Made by a program: the position numbers and the translations under genes
Notes under the pieces: generated by a model
The model's database searches: none
What the model saw: the letters and a program-made list of their open reading frames with translations, nothing else
What the model was told of the DNA's origin: nothing
Part shown: in pieces, positions 1 to 12,350 of the stretch
How positions within the stretch are numbered: position 1 is the stretch's first letter
How the letters are laid out: each line of letters starts with the position of its first letter
DNA from: Linnemannia elongata
Taxonomy: Eukaryota > Mortierellomycota > Mortierellomycetes > Mortierellales > Mortierellaceae
Assembly (NCBI GenBank): GCA_036320915.1
Contig: JAXBDG010000001.1
Span: 2,418,001-2,482,000, forward strand
DNA length: 64,000 nucleotides
Direction: 5' to 3'

Positions 1-2250
1 TTTCTTCCAAGAAAGTCTCCAAAAAGTTCTCAATCAACTCGTCCGCGTTCTCAATGCGCTCAGCGTACTCTCCAATGATCCAGATCAATGAGCCCTTTGC
101 CTCTGGCTCGTCCAGAGAATCCAAGTTCTGGCAAAGAGTAGGAATGATGGCCTCGTACCGCTTAGGGTACTTGCGGAAAATATCCTATCAGAGATAATTG
201 ACAGTAGTGGCCGGTAAGCGTCATGGTCATGTCATTCAATGAAGTAGCATATCGGAGGAGTGCAAGCATCTATGATTGTTACCTTGATGACGATAATAGC
301 TTCCTGAACGACATAGTTGACCTTGGTATTGATGAGATCCAAGAGAACATTGACACACCGCTCAGAAGCTTCGTCAATCATAATAGCACAGCGTCCAATA
401 GCACGAACGGCCTTACGCACGAAATCAACATCGACCTCCGAAGCGTATCTATCATAAAAGTATTAAAAGCAATTCCAATGTTAGCTTGAGTATTTCCTGC
501 AGTGGGATGCTGAAAGACAAGTGTGGCGCAAAATGTAATGGTCCTTACTCTTTGAGTTCCGAGAGGATCTGCTCGATGTTCTTGTCGTTGCACAGCTTGA
601 TCATGATCTCCAACTTCTCACGCTTGACATATGGTGGGTCGTTGTATTTGCAGAAGAACACACGGACGTCGTTCTGAAGAATGTCGGGGCGCTTCTGAAG
701 GATCAAATTGATGTTGCGGAGCGAGACGTACTGAACTTCGGGTGCCGATGCAAGTAGGGTGACTATAATAAGTTATCAAAGGAAACGGTTAGTCCTGATA
801 GATTTCTTTCTTGTCCATACAACCCATAACATAGACGATTCAAAATGGGATGTCATACCGAGAGGAGGTGACATCTTCTTGATCAAGCCCTTGATAAAAT
901 CCTCGCTCCTGATGTAGCGCATAAAGATCATGATGACTCGGATAGCAGAGAGAACCACGGATCCATTGGCGTGCTGAAGACGGGGGACAACACGCTCGCA
1001 AACATTCTCGGCCTCCTTGGAGTCCAGAGGTCTGTAATCCGCCAGCGAGGTCAAAATAGCAATCTGACCCCATTCCGTGCATTCGTTGAGGGCAGCCAAC
1101 ATCTTGTTCATAATAGCCACGTTGACCACAAAAATATCCTTTGACACCGAGGACTCTTGCATCTCTGCCAATGCAGTCACAGCATTAGCGACAACCTATT
1201 GTATAAGTGTCCAATTGAACCAAGCGAGTAAGTAAGGTGTCGAATATCATTACTCCTCAGGCTGAAAAACGTCCTTATTGAAAGAAGCAAGAATACAGGA
1301 TGTCCTGTGTCAATTACCATGGGGTTCGAGTCCGAGACAAGTTCCTGAAGGATGGTGACGAATCCGTTCTCCAATGCTCTCTCCTGATCCAAGTCCCACA
1401 ATTTAGCAACTCCAATGGCGGCGGTCTTGCGAACGTAGGGATTGTCGTCCTGCAGGCACTTTCTAAGAGGTTCGCAGATATGATCCAGAATCTTGTCCAC
1501 ACGAATGCAGCCCATGGTGCGGATGGCCAGGGCACGAATCAAAGGGTTGACATGGTCCGTATCCTAAACAGTGGCCAACAAAAGACGAGTATGGGTTTTG
1601 AGATAGACGTTTCCAGAATACAGTAGCACGCCATTGTTCCATCGCTCCTGAAGGAGAGACTGCATGTTGAAGCGTACCTTGACAAAGGTGTTGACGGCGA
1701 GAATGACCAAGTCCGGGTTTGACTTTGCATAGTTCATCAAGTACAAGTACACCAATTTTTTCTATAACACAGGAAGGTACACACAAAACGTTAGTCAATA
1801 AAACACAAGTCGGCAACATACCCTTGTCTGTCTCTCATTCCCAGCCAAACGCCTTGTTCTTCATCGCCATCTGTGTCCGCTTCTCTCCTTCAAAGGCCCT
1901 GATGCGCTGTTATTACCATCTCCAAGTCCTCGGTCTGCATGTTCTTGACGACCTGGGGAAAGAGCGAACTGACATCCTTGCCGACGGTCATGTTGGCGAT
2001 GACACGCTTGACGGCATCTTTGCGTCGGTCTCGGTACTCGCTGTTCAAGTCTGCTAACAGCTCGGCATTCTCGCCTATAGAGTAGTTGATGGTAGTAATA
2101 AGAGGGACAGCGAGTTTGCGTGTGTCAGGAAGCAGTTGACGCTAGTGCGCCTTTTGGTCTGTGTTCCTGGTGTAAAGCCTGGTTGGGAAACTGACCCTTC
2201 TTGTTGTTGGCAAAGAAGCGACCGGCGTTTTGCTTGATGAAGTCGGCCAT
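1..2250 (-). CDS. Clathrin adaptor AP-1/AP-2 large beta subunit (beta-adaptin), 3' part beyond window
   Basis: Beta-adaptin is a large chain of the heterotetrameric AP complex that links cargo to clathrin at the trans-Golgi/endosome (AP-1) or plasma membrane (AP-2). The N-terminal HEAT-like solenoid can be read through about eight exons: start ATG 2248-2250 ([13 protein letters not shown]), exon 2 at about 1917-2074 ([19 protein letters not shown]), exon 3 at 1678-1761 ([16 protein letters not shown]), exon 4 ending near 1318 ([18 protein letters not shown]), then VVANAV, the [14 protein letters not shown] exon, and [15 protein letters not shown] at 1-188. Exons 1, 2 and 3 join in phase across GT-AG introns. 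About 480 residues are visible of a family length near 700-950; hinge and ear lie outside the window. The start is chosen because MADF...GRFF matches the family N-terminus. AP-1 (Apl2) and AP-2 (Apl1) cannot be separated from this half alone. Confidence 0.93.
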
Positions 2251-2772
2251 GGGTCTTTGTTATGAGATGAAGAAGGAAAGGGAGAGGGGTGGAAGGAGAG
2301 GGATGTGTAAGGTGCCTAGGGAAAGGAAAAGAGAAGGAAGGGGCGGATGGAGAGCGAAGGGTGTGAAAAGAAGGGAAGATGATGTGGGAAACTTTGGGTT
2401 TCGTGTGGGTTTGGTTGAACTGGTTGGCTGAGCCGCGCGACTGCCACGATTCATTCAACGATGTCTCCCCGTGACGTGCAAAGCAAATAAAGAGGGATAT
2501 CTCCTGAAGGCCATTGAATTACCTGCTAGCAAGATCCAAGAACTCATTGTTTTTGAATGGTCTTTTTATTTGATATTGTACAATTGTTGACAGAGTGAAT
2601 GCTTCCTATCCTCTGAGATGCCGCCTCCAGGGTTGAATTATTGTGTTGATGTTTAGTTGGGTGTACATGTTGCGGTTGGGACGGGAAAATCGACCTTGAG
2701 ACACGCCCAAGTCGAACAAACGAACGAACTGAACCTGATCCAAGAGTATCGATCCTCTCCTCGTTGGTTATT
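2251..2772. other. Intergenic: AP-beta promoter and RPC11 3' flank
   Basis: About 520 bases lie between the AP-beta start and the RPC11 stop; both genes point left. The part next to the AP-beta ATG is purine-rich on the plus strand, so the adaptin transcript would have a pyrimidine-rich leader, as is seen upstream of several genes here. I see no coding signal. Confidence 0.6.
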
Positions 2773-3547
2773 TTACTCCTTCCATTGCCAACCGCACTTT
2801 AGCTCGGTGCACTTGTAGAACGTCGTCATAGGCTCATCGGCCGAGCGGGTCTGGATCTGCATGTAGTATGCGCGGTCGTGTTCACATCTTGGGCACGATG
2901 CTAAATAATCATTAAAATTTTGACAAGTTCTTTCCTGGTTAGTTAATCTATTATTTGACAAGGGCTGTTGATCCTGCGGAGACATGGTTCCATGCCACAT
3001 AATGTGAATCTTTCGGAGTAAATTTGGTATGATGTCCTGAAAGATTCATTCTTGTTTCTCCAAGCTTGATCCACGCAAGTCCGGTTTTTGGTATCGGCGA
3101 GAAATCCTTGGAGTTGTGTCCTGCAATGGCGCTGCGCTTGTAGTCAACAATGTTTTACCTTCGGTCTGATCCACGTTCGCCCACGCTTCGTCTCCTCCAA
3201 GGACATCGTCGACCTGCTTCCTGTCCAATGTCTTTCTTTGAACAATCTATTATAGTGGAACAAAAGCCATGAACACCGTCGTTAGCCAACAAGGTCATTT
3301 GATTAAAGCCCACTCGATCAATTGACATGTTGCGTAAGAGAATGATTTAAAGAAATGGGAAGGAAAGTCTCCAAGATAGGGCGCAGTCGGCACCGCAGCT
3401 TCTTGAGAAGCTTGAAACAGCAAGGCGAGAGGAGGTACGTACGGTCTTGACGATAGGGTAGATATACGGGCAGGTCTGGCAGTAAAGGCGCTGGGTGCCG
3501 TCAGACTGGACTAGCAGCAAGTTTGAGCAGGCTGGGCAAAAGTACAT
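2773..3547 (-). CDS. RPC11: DNA-directed RNA polymerase III subunit RPC11 (POLR3K/Rpc11)
   Basis: This is the small Pol III subunit, TFIIS-like, required for RNA cleavage, termination and reinitiation. Three exons join in phase: 3443-3547, 3159-3246 and 2773-2900, giving about 106 residues, the usual family length. The N-terminal zinc ribbon is visible as FCPACSNLL...YCQTCPYIYP, the linker as KQVDDVLGGDEAWANVD, and the C-terminal ribbon as SCPRCEHDRAYYMQIQT followed by the RSADEPMTTFYKC hairpin, which holds the acidic pair used for cleavage, and a final CGWQWKE. The start MYFCPAC is the only one giving the conserved N-terminus. The gene is divergent from RPL10A with only about 240 bases between starts, which suggests a shared promoter for two translation/transcription housekeeping genes. 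Confidence 0.95.
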
Positions 3548-3784
3548 GTCTTGTTGTTGTTGAAATGAATGATTGTATGAAAAATAAAGAAGGGGATGTA
3601 CTTTAAAGCAGCAACAGAAGAGGGCCTTTTTGTGTCCGTTGAGAAAGAGGAGGCAACTCGTTTTTGTTTGAGGCAAGAATTGCGGCTTAGCTCTTTGATC
3701 ATTTTTTTTCGAGGAGTATAAATTAAAAGTAAGCTGCCAGTTCATTTTGTTCTTCCTCCCTTTTTTAGTAGCCATCTAACCAAC

Positions 3785-5064
3785 ATGAGGCATGTCACAC
3801 TGCATCTACGTTCACACTGTATCCGACACTGTTGTCTTCAAGGATATCCATCCATCGTCGAAAGAATCGAGGACGACATCATCGCTGCATCCATCGATTC
3901 ATCCATCGCCACCATCAACTATACCGACTCTAAAACCACCTTTGCCGTACCACTTTCATCGCTATCAGCATTTTTATCTTGTTTGGACTTGGTTGAAGAA
4001 GGGGATCTGACTTGGACATCGGGATGAAGGCGCACTTTGGCAGCGAGGCAAAAAGAAAATTTTCTTGTTGTCTTCACCGCCCAGTCAGCTTTCACCCGAC
4101 GGGAGTCATCAACTGCTTCGGATTCAACTGTCATCAACTTTTGGCCTTTGGCAGCGACCTCAACTTCATCAACGGTCGTCATTACCTTGGCCTAAGTCTT
4201 CAGGGAAATCGACTACTGCGGCCGGCCGCAGTAACACAACGGAGCACAACATAACAGGACACGACGGGAACTCCTGTGACCTGCAGTTGGACCCAGCAGC
4301 ACTCCCTGCATACCATAAACATAACTATTCAGAAGGCTGGTGTCACTAACTATCCCACCCTATCTTCACCTCCCACTCTACCTCCCAACCACACCGGTTC
4401 CCAAAACGTCAACAGCAGCAAGATTCAGGTTTCGGCCGTCCGCGAGAGCGTTCGCCAGGTCAAGCAGCAGTCCGAGGAGAAGAAGCGTAACTTCGTCGAG
4501 ACTGTCGAGCTCCAGATTGGACTCAAGAACTACGATCCCCAGCGTGACAAGCGTTTCTCTGGTTCCGTCCGTCTCCCCAACATCCCCCGCCCCAAGATGT
4601 CCGTCTGCATTCTCGGTGATGCCCTTCACTGCGACCAGGCCAAGGAGATCTCCATGGAGTACCAGTCCGTTGATGACTTGAAGAAGCTCAACAAGAACAA
4701 GAAGCAGATCAAGAAGCTCGCCAAGAAGTACGATGCTTTCCTCGCTTCCGAGGCTCTCATCAAGCAGATTCCCCGTCTTCTCGGACCTGGTCTCCACAAG
4801 GCCGGAAAGTTCCCCACCCCCGTCACCCACGCCGATAACATTGGCGAGAAGGCTGATGAGATCCGTGCCACCATCAAGTTCCAGTTGAAGAAGGTTCTCT
4901 GCTTGGGTGTCGCCGTCGGTCACGTTGACATGTCCGAGGATGAGCTCCTCGCCAACATCATGATGTCCGTCAACTTCTTGGTCTCCCTTCTCAAGAAGCA
5001 CTGGCAGAACGTCAAGACCTTGTTCATCAAGTCCTCCATGAACAAGCCCGTCCGTCTCTACTAA
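3785..5064 (+). CDS. RPL10A: 60S ribosomal protein L10a (uL1)
   Basis: This is the uL1 protein of the ribosomal L1 stalk. The main exon, from about 4419 (or 4416) to 5064, encodes the body: [57 protein letters not shown] and the C-terminus MNKPVRLY. The ORF runs open upstream of 4416 but that sequence is not protein-like for the family. The best start is ATG-AG at 3785-3789, followed by GCATGT, which fits a GC-AG donor, joined to C-AAG-ATT at 4419. This gives MSKIQV, as in yeast L1, and a 216-residue protein matching the usual 216-217. The acceptor is a tandem CAGCAG, so MSSKIQV is also possible. The body is certain; the 5-nt first exon with a 629-bp (or 626-bp) GC-AG intron is inferred from fit. 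Codon use is strongly C-ending, as expected for a highly expressed gene. Confidence 0.92.
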
Positions 5065-5542
5065 GTTTTTTCTTGGTAGTCCCGGGTGGATGGTGTTCTT
5101 TTTTGCTTGGTCTTAAAACTACTACTCTCACTCTCTAGTTTTCTTCTCTTTTGAAGGAGCTGGAAGCGGTACGGCAACACCAAAGTACTTATTCACCTAT
5201 CATCAACTTATGAATGAATTCAATTACTGTTGGGAGCTGATTTACTTCAGCATACAAGCCTGCTTATTTGATGGTTCAAAATAAAAAAATATAAAAAAAA
5301 AAAAAAAACAACTTTGTCTGTCCTTTGTTTTGATCTGTTGGTCTAGTGAGTATTGCCTGTGTGCATTGGATAATCCTTCTTCCCTTTCATATCCTTGCAA
5401 CCATTTTAATGCCCAATCGTCTTCACAGTGCTCAACAGAAATCAATATACCGTCAGGCAAAGTGTATGAAAACGAAGACGATGATGGAGGGTTTTTATTG
5501 CTTAAGGAGGGGGGGGGGGGGGGGATGATGATGATGATGATA
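5065..5542. other. Convergent intergenic region with homopolymers
   Basis: This is the shared 3' flank of RPL10A (+) and the STK32-like kinase (-). It has a run of A near 5285-5309, T-rich stretches after the RPL10A stop, and a G run ending in an ATG microsatellite next to the kinase stop. No gene is seen. Confidence 0.6.
5509..5542. repeat. Poly-G run plus (ATG)6 microsatellite
   Basis: Sixteen G at 5509-5524 are followed by six ATG units, directly beside the kinase stop codon on the minus strand. In the kinase transcript this would be a CAU repeat followed by a C run at the start of the 3' UTR. Confidence 0.8.
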
Positions 5543-7391
5543 TTAGTTGAAGGCTTGCTCGTATTGGTACAATTGCTGCTGGTGAAGCTGTTGCTGCTGT
5601 TGTTGTAAAAGCTGTTGTTGATTTGGTTGCTGTTGCTTCTGGGGCCTTGGTGACAATCCCGTCGTGTATTGCGGCTGCTGTTGCTGCTGGTACATGAACC
5701 GTTCGTCCCCAGGGGTAGTGGTGTACGCGCTTGAGGGTCGTGCTGGGTACTGAATGCCAGAGGGGCTCATCTCCAAGGGTCGACGAGGATTAGAGGAAGA
5801 TGATGGCGTTGGGTGAAGTGACGATAGCCTGGGATTGTTGGCTGTGGTGGGTGAAGTCGACATCGATGAAATCGCGGCTGGCATCGAGTTGATCGATTGG
5901 CCAGATGCTTCCCGACCACGGACTGCTCTTCGGACAGGGATGTTGGGAGACTCCATCAATGGCACGCTCATGTTGTAGTTGCTCCGGTATCCATTGTTAT
6001 TGTTGTTGCTAGTATCAATGACTAGGGAGGATAATGAAGTGCCAGAGTCCGGTGTGGCAAAGAGAGCCGTTCCTGGTTTGTTGTGTTGACCAGAAAGGGG
6101 TGTTGATGGAGGAGGAGGAGATGAGCTGTAAGCCGTCAAGGGTGTGGCGGTGGCAACCGTCGAGTTGCCGAGGGAATTAGTGGGAGACGAAGGGTGGGTT
6201 GATGGCGAATAGCTTGGATATCCTACCCTCAGACCCGTCGCATTGTCGCGAGGTTGAAGAGGGCGAGGCAGTGAGGTTGGTGGCAAAATGATCGCCTCGC
6301 TCTGCAGATCCAGCCGTTGGGTATGAAAAGGTGATGACTGATGAAGATGTTGCTGCGGTCTCTGTTGGTGTTCAAAGTATCCTGCCTTCTCAGAGTCAGA
6401 CTTTTGACGGACCATGTTCTGCCCGCTGCCACGGTAGTTGTTCTCCAAGGCGGGGCTGTTCAACAGTGAAGACCGGTAAGCGTGTTCTGTGAGGGGTGTC
6501 TGGTCCTCATCTGTGTTGAAGCGATCCTGTCCGATACGATCACTGGGACTATCGGGCCTGTACGTCCTGACAGGGGTTGTCATGGGCACATTGTCTGTCC
6601 GGCTGCCGCCTGTCTGTGTAACGACACCATCCAAAGTCCCGCTGTTCATCCTAGAGTCGTTGGTGACGGGGCGAATGATACGGCCTCGGCTGAGAGAGTG
6701 CGACCGCTTGACCTTGGTAAAGTCGTACACAATGAACTTGTCCTCCATCATCTGCATCTCTGTCGATAACTCCGTCTCCGGTGTAGTCTGGGCGCGCTTC
6801 TTGGCCTTCAGTGGGTTATCCTCCATCAAAAGCTCTTCCAATTCGTGTGTGGCATCAAAGTTGGCGCGCTTCGACTAACATGGGTAGATTTTAACACGGA
6901 TGAAAAATCGACGTTAGGAAGGTGTCTTCCGAAGGGAGATAAGTCGAACGAATGGAGAGAAGTAAAATAAACTTACGTCGGGTTCAAAAGGAGGTAAAGC
7001 CTCTTTGGTTGCAAGTTTGTCCCACTCGATTCCTTCAAACCAAGGGTGCTTCTTGAACGCATCCAAACCTTCTGATGTACAACCGAGGCGCTTGCTGATA
7101 TCGCGCTCGCACAACTAAGAACAAAAGCACATTCTCACGAATCATTAGTACACATGGTCCGCCGGTTGTCACTTTCTGTGCCTATCGTTTTGAGAGCACC
7201 TGTCAACTTTAGGCCCCGAATATCTTACCTTGGATACGACATCTATGCATGGTGCGCTCACCATCTCATGGACATTTTCGGGGAATGGGAGTGGGTCCCG
7301 CAAGATGGAACTTGTCAACAGATCATTACTTTTGCCTCGGAATGGACGCTATTTCAATGAAAAAATAGTGCGAGGAAAGCATTAGAATCAG

Positions 7392-7428
<37 letters not shown>

Positions 7429-8443
7429 TGTTTAGGTGTTGGTTATGTTGTAACAGACAGTGTGACCAGTCATCCTTACCTTGCCAAAGAGAAGTTCAAA
7501 CATGACAACGCCAAGACTCCACCAGTCTACCGATTCAAAGTAGCCTTTCCTGAGTAGCACTTCAGGTGCCATGTAAGCCATGCTTCCTGCAATAGACATC
7601 AATGGCTTGTTGGGGTTGAAGTAGACGGCTATGTTGAAGTCTGTCAAATGCGCATGTCCATGCTCGTCCAGTAGTACATTATCGGGCTTCAAATCTCTAT
7701 AATAGCCCAGTAAAAAGAAATTAGAATGGACGTTAGACATGTGCCTATTGCATGTAGCCAGCCAGCAATTGCTCATAACAATTACCACGATATGGACGCA
7801 ATGGGAAACTTACCTGTGAATGATACGGCGTGCATGAAGTGCATCGAGAGCGAGGGCTAGTTCTGCGACATAGAACCGGACAACATCCTCGCGCATAGGT
7901 CCGGCACGTTCCAAGTGGAAGCGAAGATCGCCTCCGAGCATGAGATCCAGGACCATGAACAGATTTTCGTCGTCCTGGAAGGCATACCGTAGATTACAGA
8001 TCAATGAAAATTCGACTTCTTCCAGTAACCGACGTTCCTGAATGATATTCTCGACAGCTCGCATGCGGATACATTTTGCCTTGTTGATATATTTGAGGGC
8101 ATAGATCTCTTTTGTTCGCTTGTGCTGGACGACCCGCACTTTCCCAAAGGCTCCCTTTCCGACCGAGCGGAGCAAGTGGAAATGGGACAACTCGACTATG
8201 GGGGCAAATAAAATCATATGGTGGGTGGGTTGTAGTGAGCAATCGGCGTGTTATGTTTGGAGTACGTGGTTGAATACAAGGGATAAAGTTGGAAGGAGCA
8301 CACCAAAGTGGGTCGATTGGCGTAAAATAGGATGACCGGCTTGCTTGCTTGCTTGTTGGTTTGTGTTTGTTTTCATATTGTAAAGCTCACTTACTCTCTG
8401 CATTGAAGTCGATCACTTCTTCTTTACAACATCCGGCACCCAT
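5543..8443 (-). CDS. YANK/STK32-type AGC serine/threonine kinase with polyQ tail
   Basis: Six exons join in phase: 8395-8443, 7814-8195, 7480-7696, 7229-7348, 6977-7114 and 5543-6874, giving about 745 residues. The kinase core has a glycine loop GKGAFGKV, VAIK-type lysine in YALKYI, HRDLKPDN, the DFN (not DFG) motif typical of STK32 kinases, MAPE, VDWWSLGV and CERDISKRLG. The segment HELEELLMEDNPLKAKKR after the kinase domain matches the STK32 tail. The short first exon encodes MGAGCC, a good N-myristoylation glycine followed by two possible palmitoyl cysteines, so membrane attachment is inferred; animal STK32 proteins also begin MG. The C-terminal 400 residues are Ser/Pro/Thr-rich, low complexity, and end in a glutamine-rich stretch. 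Substrates are unknown. An A33 tract lies inside the third intron. Confidence 0.9.
7394..7426. repeat. A33 homopolymer in a kinase intron
   Basis: Thirty-three consecutive A lie between kinase exons 3 and 4. On the gene strand this is a T tract about 45 bases before the exon-4 acceptor. Confidence 0.85.
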
Positions 8444-9884
8444 GGCGTTGTGTGTGACGGGGTGGCAGGGGTGTTGGTGGTGTTGGAAGAGACGAGCACA
8501 GCGTGGGAGTCGTGGTGGTAGGAGCGCTGACTGTGTGGCTGAAGAAAGGGAGTGAGGATCGAAGGTCTGAAGGATGCGGGCGATAAGTAGGTTGGACGTC
8601 GATGAGCTTTGTGAATTAGGCGGGTGGAAGGAGGGGTATCATACAAAGTAGACTAGATAAGTAAAGGAGCAAAAGAGGACGTCAGTTAGAAAAGATGAAT
8701 TGAGAAGGTAAAGAGGCGGGGAAGCAAAGAAGAGGAGGAGGAAAAGAGAATGCCCGTTGCTTTGATCGCATGTTTAATGGTGGACATGTGCTGCCGAACG
8801 GACAACATCAACAACAAGAAGCAATAGGATGTCACCCAATGACACCAAAGACGTGATGATAGGGAAATTACACAAGGGTACCGTAGGAGAAAAAGGATAC
8901 CAAGGTTGTTTATACTTTCTGACTCTCTCTTCCTTGTAAATGGTGGTCGCACAAAAAAAGGGGGTTAAAAAGAAAGAACAAAATGCTAAACGCATCCTGC
9001 ACATTCACTCCCTCATTTTCAGTCCCTTTTTTTTGCTTCTCTTTTCTATTGCTGCGTTTCGTAATCTTCCACGCATCATTCATTCTGTGGGATGAAGGGG
9101 AGAGCAGAAGTATGGAAACCAGCTCGATTATCTGAGGCTGCTGCTTGATCGACAATACAAAGAAAAAGAAGGGGGTGGGTAATAAAGAGAACGTTGTTTG
9201 TTGTGTTTGGTTGACCTAACGGTCGGTTCGCCCTGTACAGGAATCAGTGCACTATTGGTTCTTTGTTAAGGAGTTAGGATGGATTGACATCTAGCCCTTA
9301 TTATTTGTCTTTGCACCCGTACTGTCATAAAAAAGGGGCAGGGGAAGGAGGAAGAGTCGAAGTGGCAAACAAGGGGTGTTGAGCAGAGGGAAGGAAAGAG
9401 AGTGATAGGGGAAGGGGGAAGGAGAAGGGGGAGAGAACAAAGGCCAATGCTTCTCTGAGCAGCAGTAGCTTCTGGTTTTTTTTTTCGAAAACAATGTGCC
9501 ATTGCACGACAAGATATGTACTTTCGAAGAAGTCCACAACGGGATGAACAAGTTGGAGTTGAGAAATCGTTGTGTCAGGATACATTTAAATATCTTTGAT
9601 AGCCGTTGGGTGCCAGAAAATGGCTGCGTTTGACCGTTGCCGAGGTGGGATGAGAGTCAACCAAGAAGGAGATGGAGACGAGCGAGAAGGGAAAGGACAG
9701 AAGAAGAAGAGGAGGAGAGACAGAAAATACAACACGGGGCGAGGAGCATGAGTAACAGTTGTTGCAAGTGTTTGGTTTGACGCGAAGACGCGGAAGGGGT
9801 AGAGTGTTCAATTAGGATAGACACTTGCAATTGACGCTAACGGCACAAGGGAGGTAGGACGATGGCCTTTTTTTTAAAGGGAGG

Positions 9885-9925
9885 AGAGTAGAGTAGAGCA
9901 GAGTAGAGTAGAGTAGAGTAGAGTG
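9885..9925. repeat. GAGTA pentanucleotide microsatellite
   Basis: About eight GAGTA units with one GAGCA interruption. Confidence 0.85.
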
Positions 9926-11422
9926 GTGCCGCAGGAGAAGGGGTGCGAATACGAAGGACGAAATGGAGAAACGGGAAGGGAAAAAAAAATTGTAAACACT
10001 TTTACTGCATATGGGATGAGAAGAGTGAGAGTGTACATAGGGCTGGTGGTTGATGTGCGTCGGATGGGATAAGGGGGAAGTTGTGTGCGTGTGTGTCTGT
10101 GTGTGTGTGGAAGAGTTGTTGACTGGCTATACAAAGAGGGAGTGGAGAAGGGAAATGAGGACTGAATGAACGTCGAAAAGAGAAGGAGCGAGAGATCTGC
10201 TGCCATGCTGGAGGCCCTACCTAGTGACGAGCTTAAAAGCCGGCACCAGGCCAATTCCTTTTTCTACTTGTCTTCACAAACAGCACTCGGCAGCAGTCCT
10301 TGCCTCCATCGTACCTTTGCACCTCTTTGTTTGTTAGGTATCCTGTCCTCGCAAAAACAGCTTCGTATAGCGACCATTCATACACATGCTCCATCCTGCC
10401 AGCCTGTGGCTCCCAAGACCAAAGAAACTAGTATGTTTCTGGTAGCAACAGTTCGATTGCACCTGTGTGCAACATACACGCAAGAAAAGTCCCCGACCCG
10501 ATTAGTCAAACAGACACTAACGAACCCAAAAGGCCACCTGCAATTGTTCCCGACTCGTTTGTCGGGGAACAACAAACAGCAAAAGAAAAAAGGGGGGAAA
10601 CAAGTCGAGTCGGCGATACCACTTTGCCCACTAACACGCAAAAAAACAAACGTCAAAGGATGTGCTTCGCTCTCTTTGTTCTTGCCTTTCTAAGGTGACG
10701 AAGGAACATAAAACGATCGAGAACATACACACATCTTTCGTCTCAGCTGAACCTCCTCCCTCTCTCCATTGCGGCCACCATGTACATGTAAAATTGCGAG
10801 TGAAACCTCGTTCCTGAATAGTGAGTGGTGAACAAGACACAAGGAAAAAAAGACGAAACCAAACGCACATCCTTGTGTGCTCTGGTCGGTGCTTAATCTC
10901 CGTTGCTGGTATTGGTTTGTTCAAATGACTGAGTTTGTTGATTGTGTGTGTTTGTTGGTGATGGGATGAAGTGGAGCAGAGCAGTAAGTGCAGGATGAAA
11001 GTGGAGGTGGAAGTTGTTGGAGTGGTGATCTGGTGGGAGGTGGGGGAGTTAATTGTTGAGGTGGTTAAGCTGGTGAGAGTAGGATGAGCTAGAGTGAAGG
11101 ACAGAGTTTACTTGCCTTCAGTCAGACGCTTCTGTGGACGTGTGAGAGGAGGAGGGTCGACTGAGGGAGTAGTGAGGAAGAAGTTGATGAAAGTGGAAAG
11201 TGATGATCAACAAAGAAAGGGAGAGTGTGAGTAGGGATGAAGGCGTAGGAGTGGGTGGGTGATTGAGTAATGGGAGTGTGTGAGAGTGGAAAGAGAGTGT
11301 TGGAGAGAAAGTGACATAAAAGTGAGAAGGGAAAAGGGCGAAAAGAGCCTGTGCGGAGGAATAAACAAGTGAAAGTGAGTGAACAAGCGAGAGAAGGGGG
11401 GAGGGGGAGGGATAGGGAAATG

Positions 11423-11456
<34 letters not shown>
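11423..11456. repeat. A34 homopolymer
   Basis: Thirty-four consecutive A in purine-rich intergenic DNA. No target-site duplication was noticed beside it, so there is no support for a retroposon tail. Confidence 0.8.
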
Positions 11457-11462
<6 letters not shown>

Positions 11463-12350
11463 GGCAAGGTTCAAGTAACGACAGACAGGATCAGTGAATG
11501 GGATTGGATGACTACAAGGTTTGGCGGACTGGGGAGATTGGAACAAGCATTGGGACTAACCGACAAAAAAGGATGATGTGAAGGATAGCCATGTCCTTGT
11601 CCTTTGTGGTTGTGCGACTCTGATATTTTGATAGTCATACTCAACAGCATATTTATCGTTCCTTGTTCTTTGTTCTTCATCTTCTTGTTCACCATGCACA
11701 CTCTTCAATCTCACATACTAGGACTGTCAAGAGGAGAGAAGAACAGGCGCAAAAGTTCAGTCATTCTTTGGATCACCACCATTATCACACTTACATTCTC
11801 CTCAACAAAGAGACACAAAGAACAAAGACAGACACAAACACTAGCTGCCCATCCTCAATGCTCTCAAATATATCAAAGAAAAGAGGAAGTGTATGGTCGG
11901 CTATCATCATAATCCATCTCACGATGTCGACAGATGGTGCAACCATTGTTGGACCAGATGGAATGTTGCAGAAAACCTTCTTTTTTATTCGGTGAACGCC
12001 TTGTTGAAAATGGAAAGAGAAGTTGGGAGGAGGTGGTCACGGCATGGTACAAAGGATCTCATAAACAGGAGGGATCTGGAAGAAGTGAAATAGACAAGTG
12101 GAACGAAGGGGAAGGCTGTCCATTGTCCCCGATGTCGGAATACTCAATATTCTAAATGAGAGCACTCCGTGAGGAATGTGGAGTGAGAACGGAGACGGAG
12201 TAAGAGAAAGAGAGGATGGAGAGAGAGAGTTGCATATCCTATTACATACCACAATCCGGCCCGTTGTTCTGTTCAAAGTGTATCTTTCTTGCTTGACGCC
12301 ACCAATTTCAATCAATCGATGTTTTATGGGTACAATGTTACAGCCTCCAT

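Larger units (their letters stand above)
8444..12350. other. Long low-complexity intergenic region
   Basis: Nearly 4 kb lacks a recognisable gene. Most of it is purine-rich on the plus strand (runs of GAGGAAG type, 9300-10200 and 10930-11460), so all open frames on the minus strand are Ser/Pro/Leu-rich low-complexity translations and no family motif appears. It contains a GAGTA microsatellite and an A34 tract. It may be a long promoter or leader of the kinase, or hold a noncoding transcript; the sequence alone does not decide. No tRNA-like B-box was found on reading. Confidence 0.5.

Noticed and set aside
4378..5001. 207-codon open frame antisense to RPL10A
   Set aside because: Mirror of strongly biased ribosomal-protein codons; Leu/Gly/Val/Glu-rich translation without family features.
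9325..10254. Several overlapping minus-strand ORFs
   Set aside because: Compositional artefact of homopurine runs; no motif, no splice structure.
11118..11546. Open frames with long Phe and Ser/Leu runs
   Set aside because: They translate the A34 tract and purine-rich intergenic DNA.
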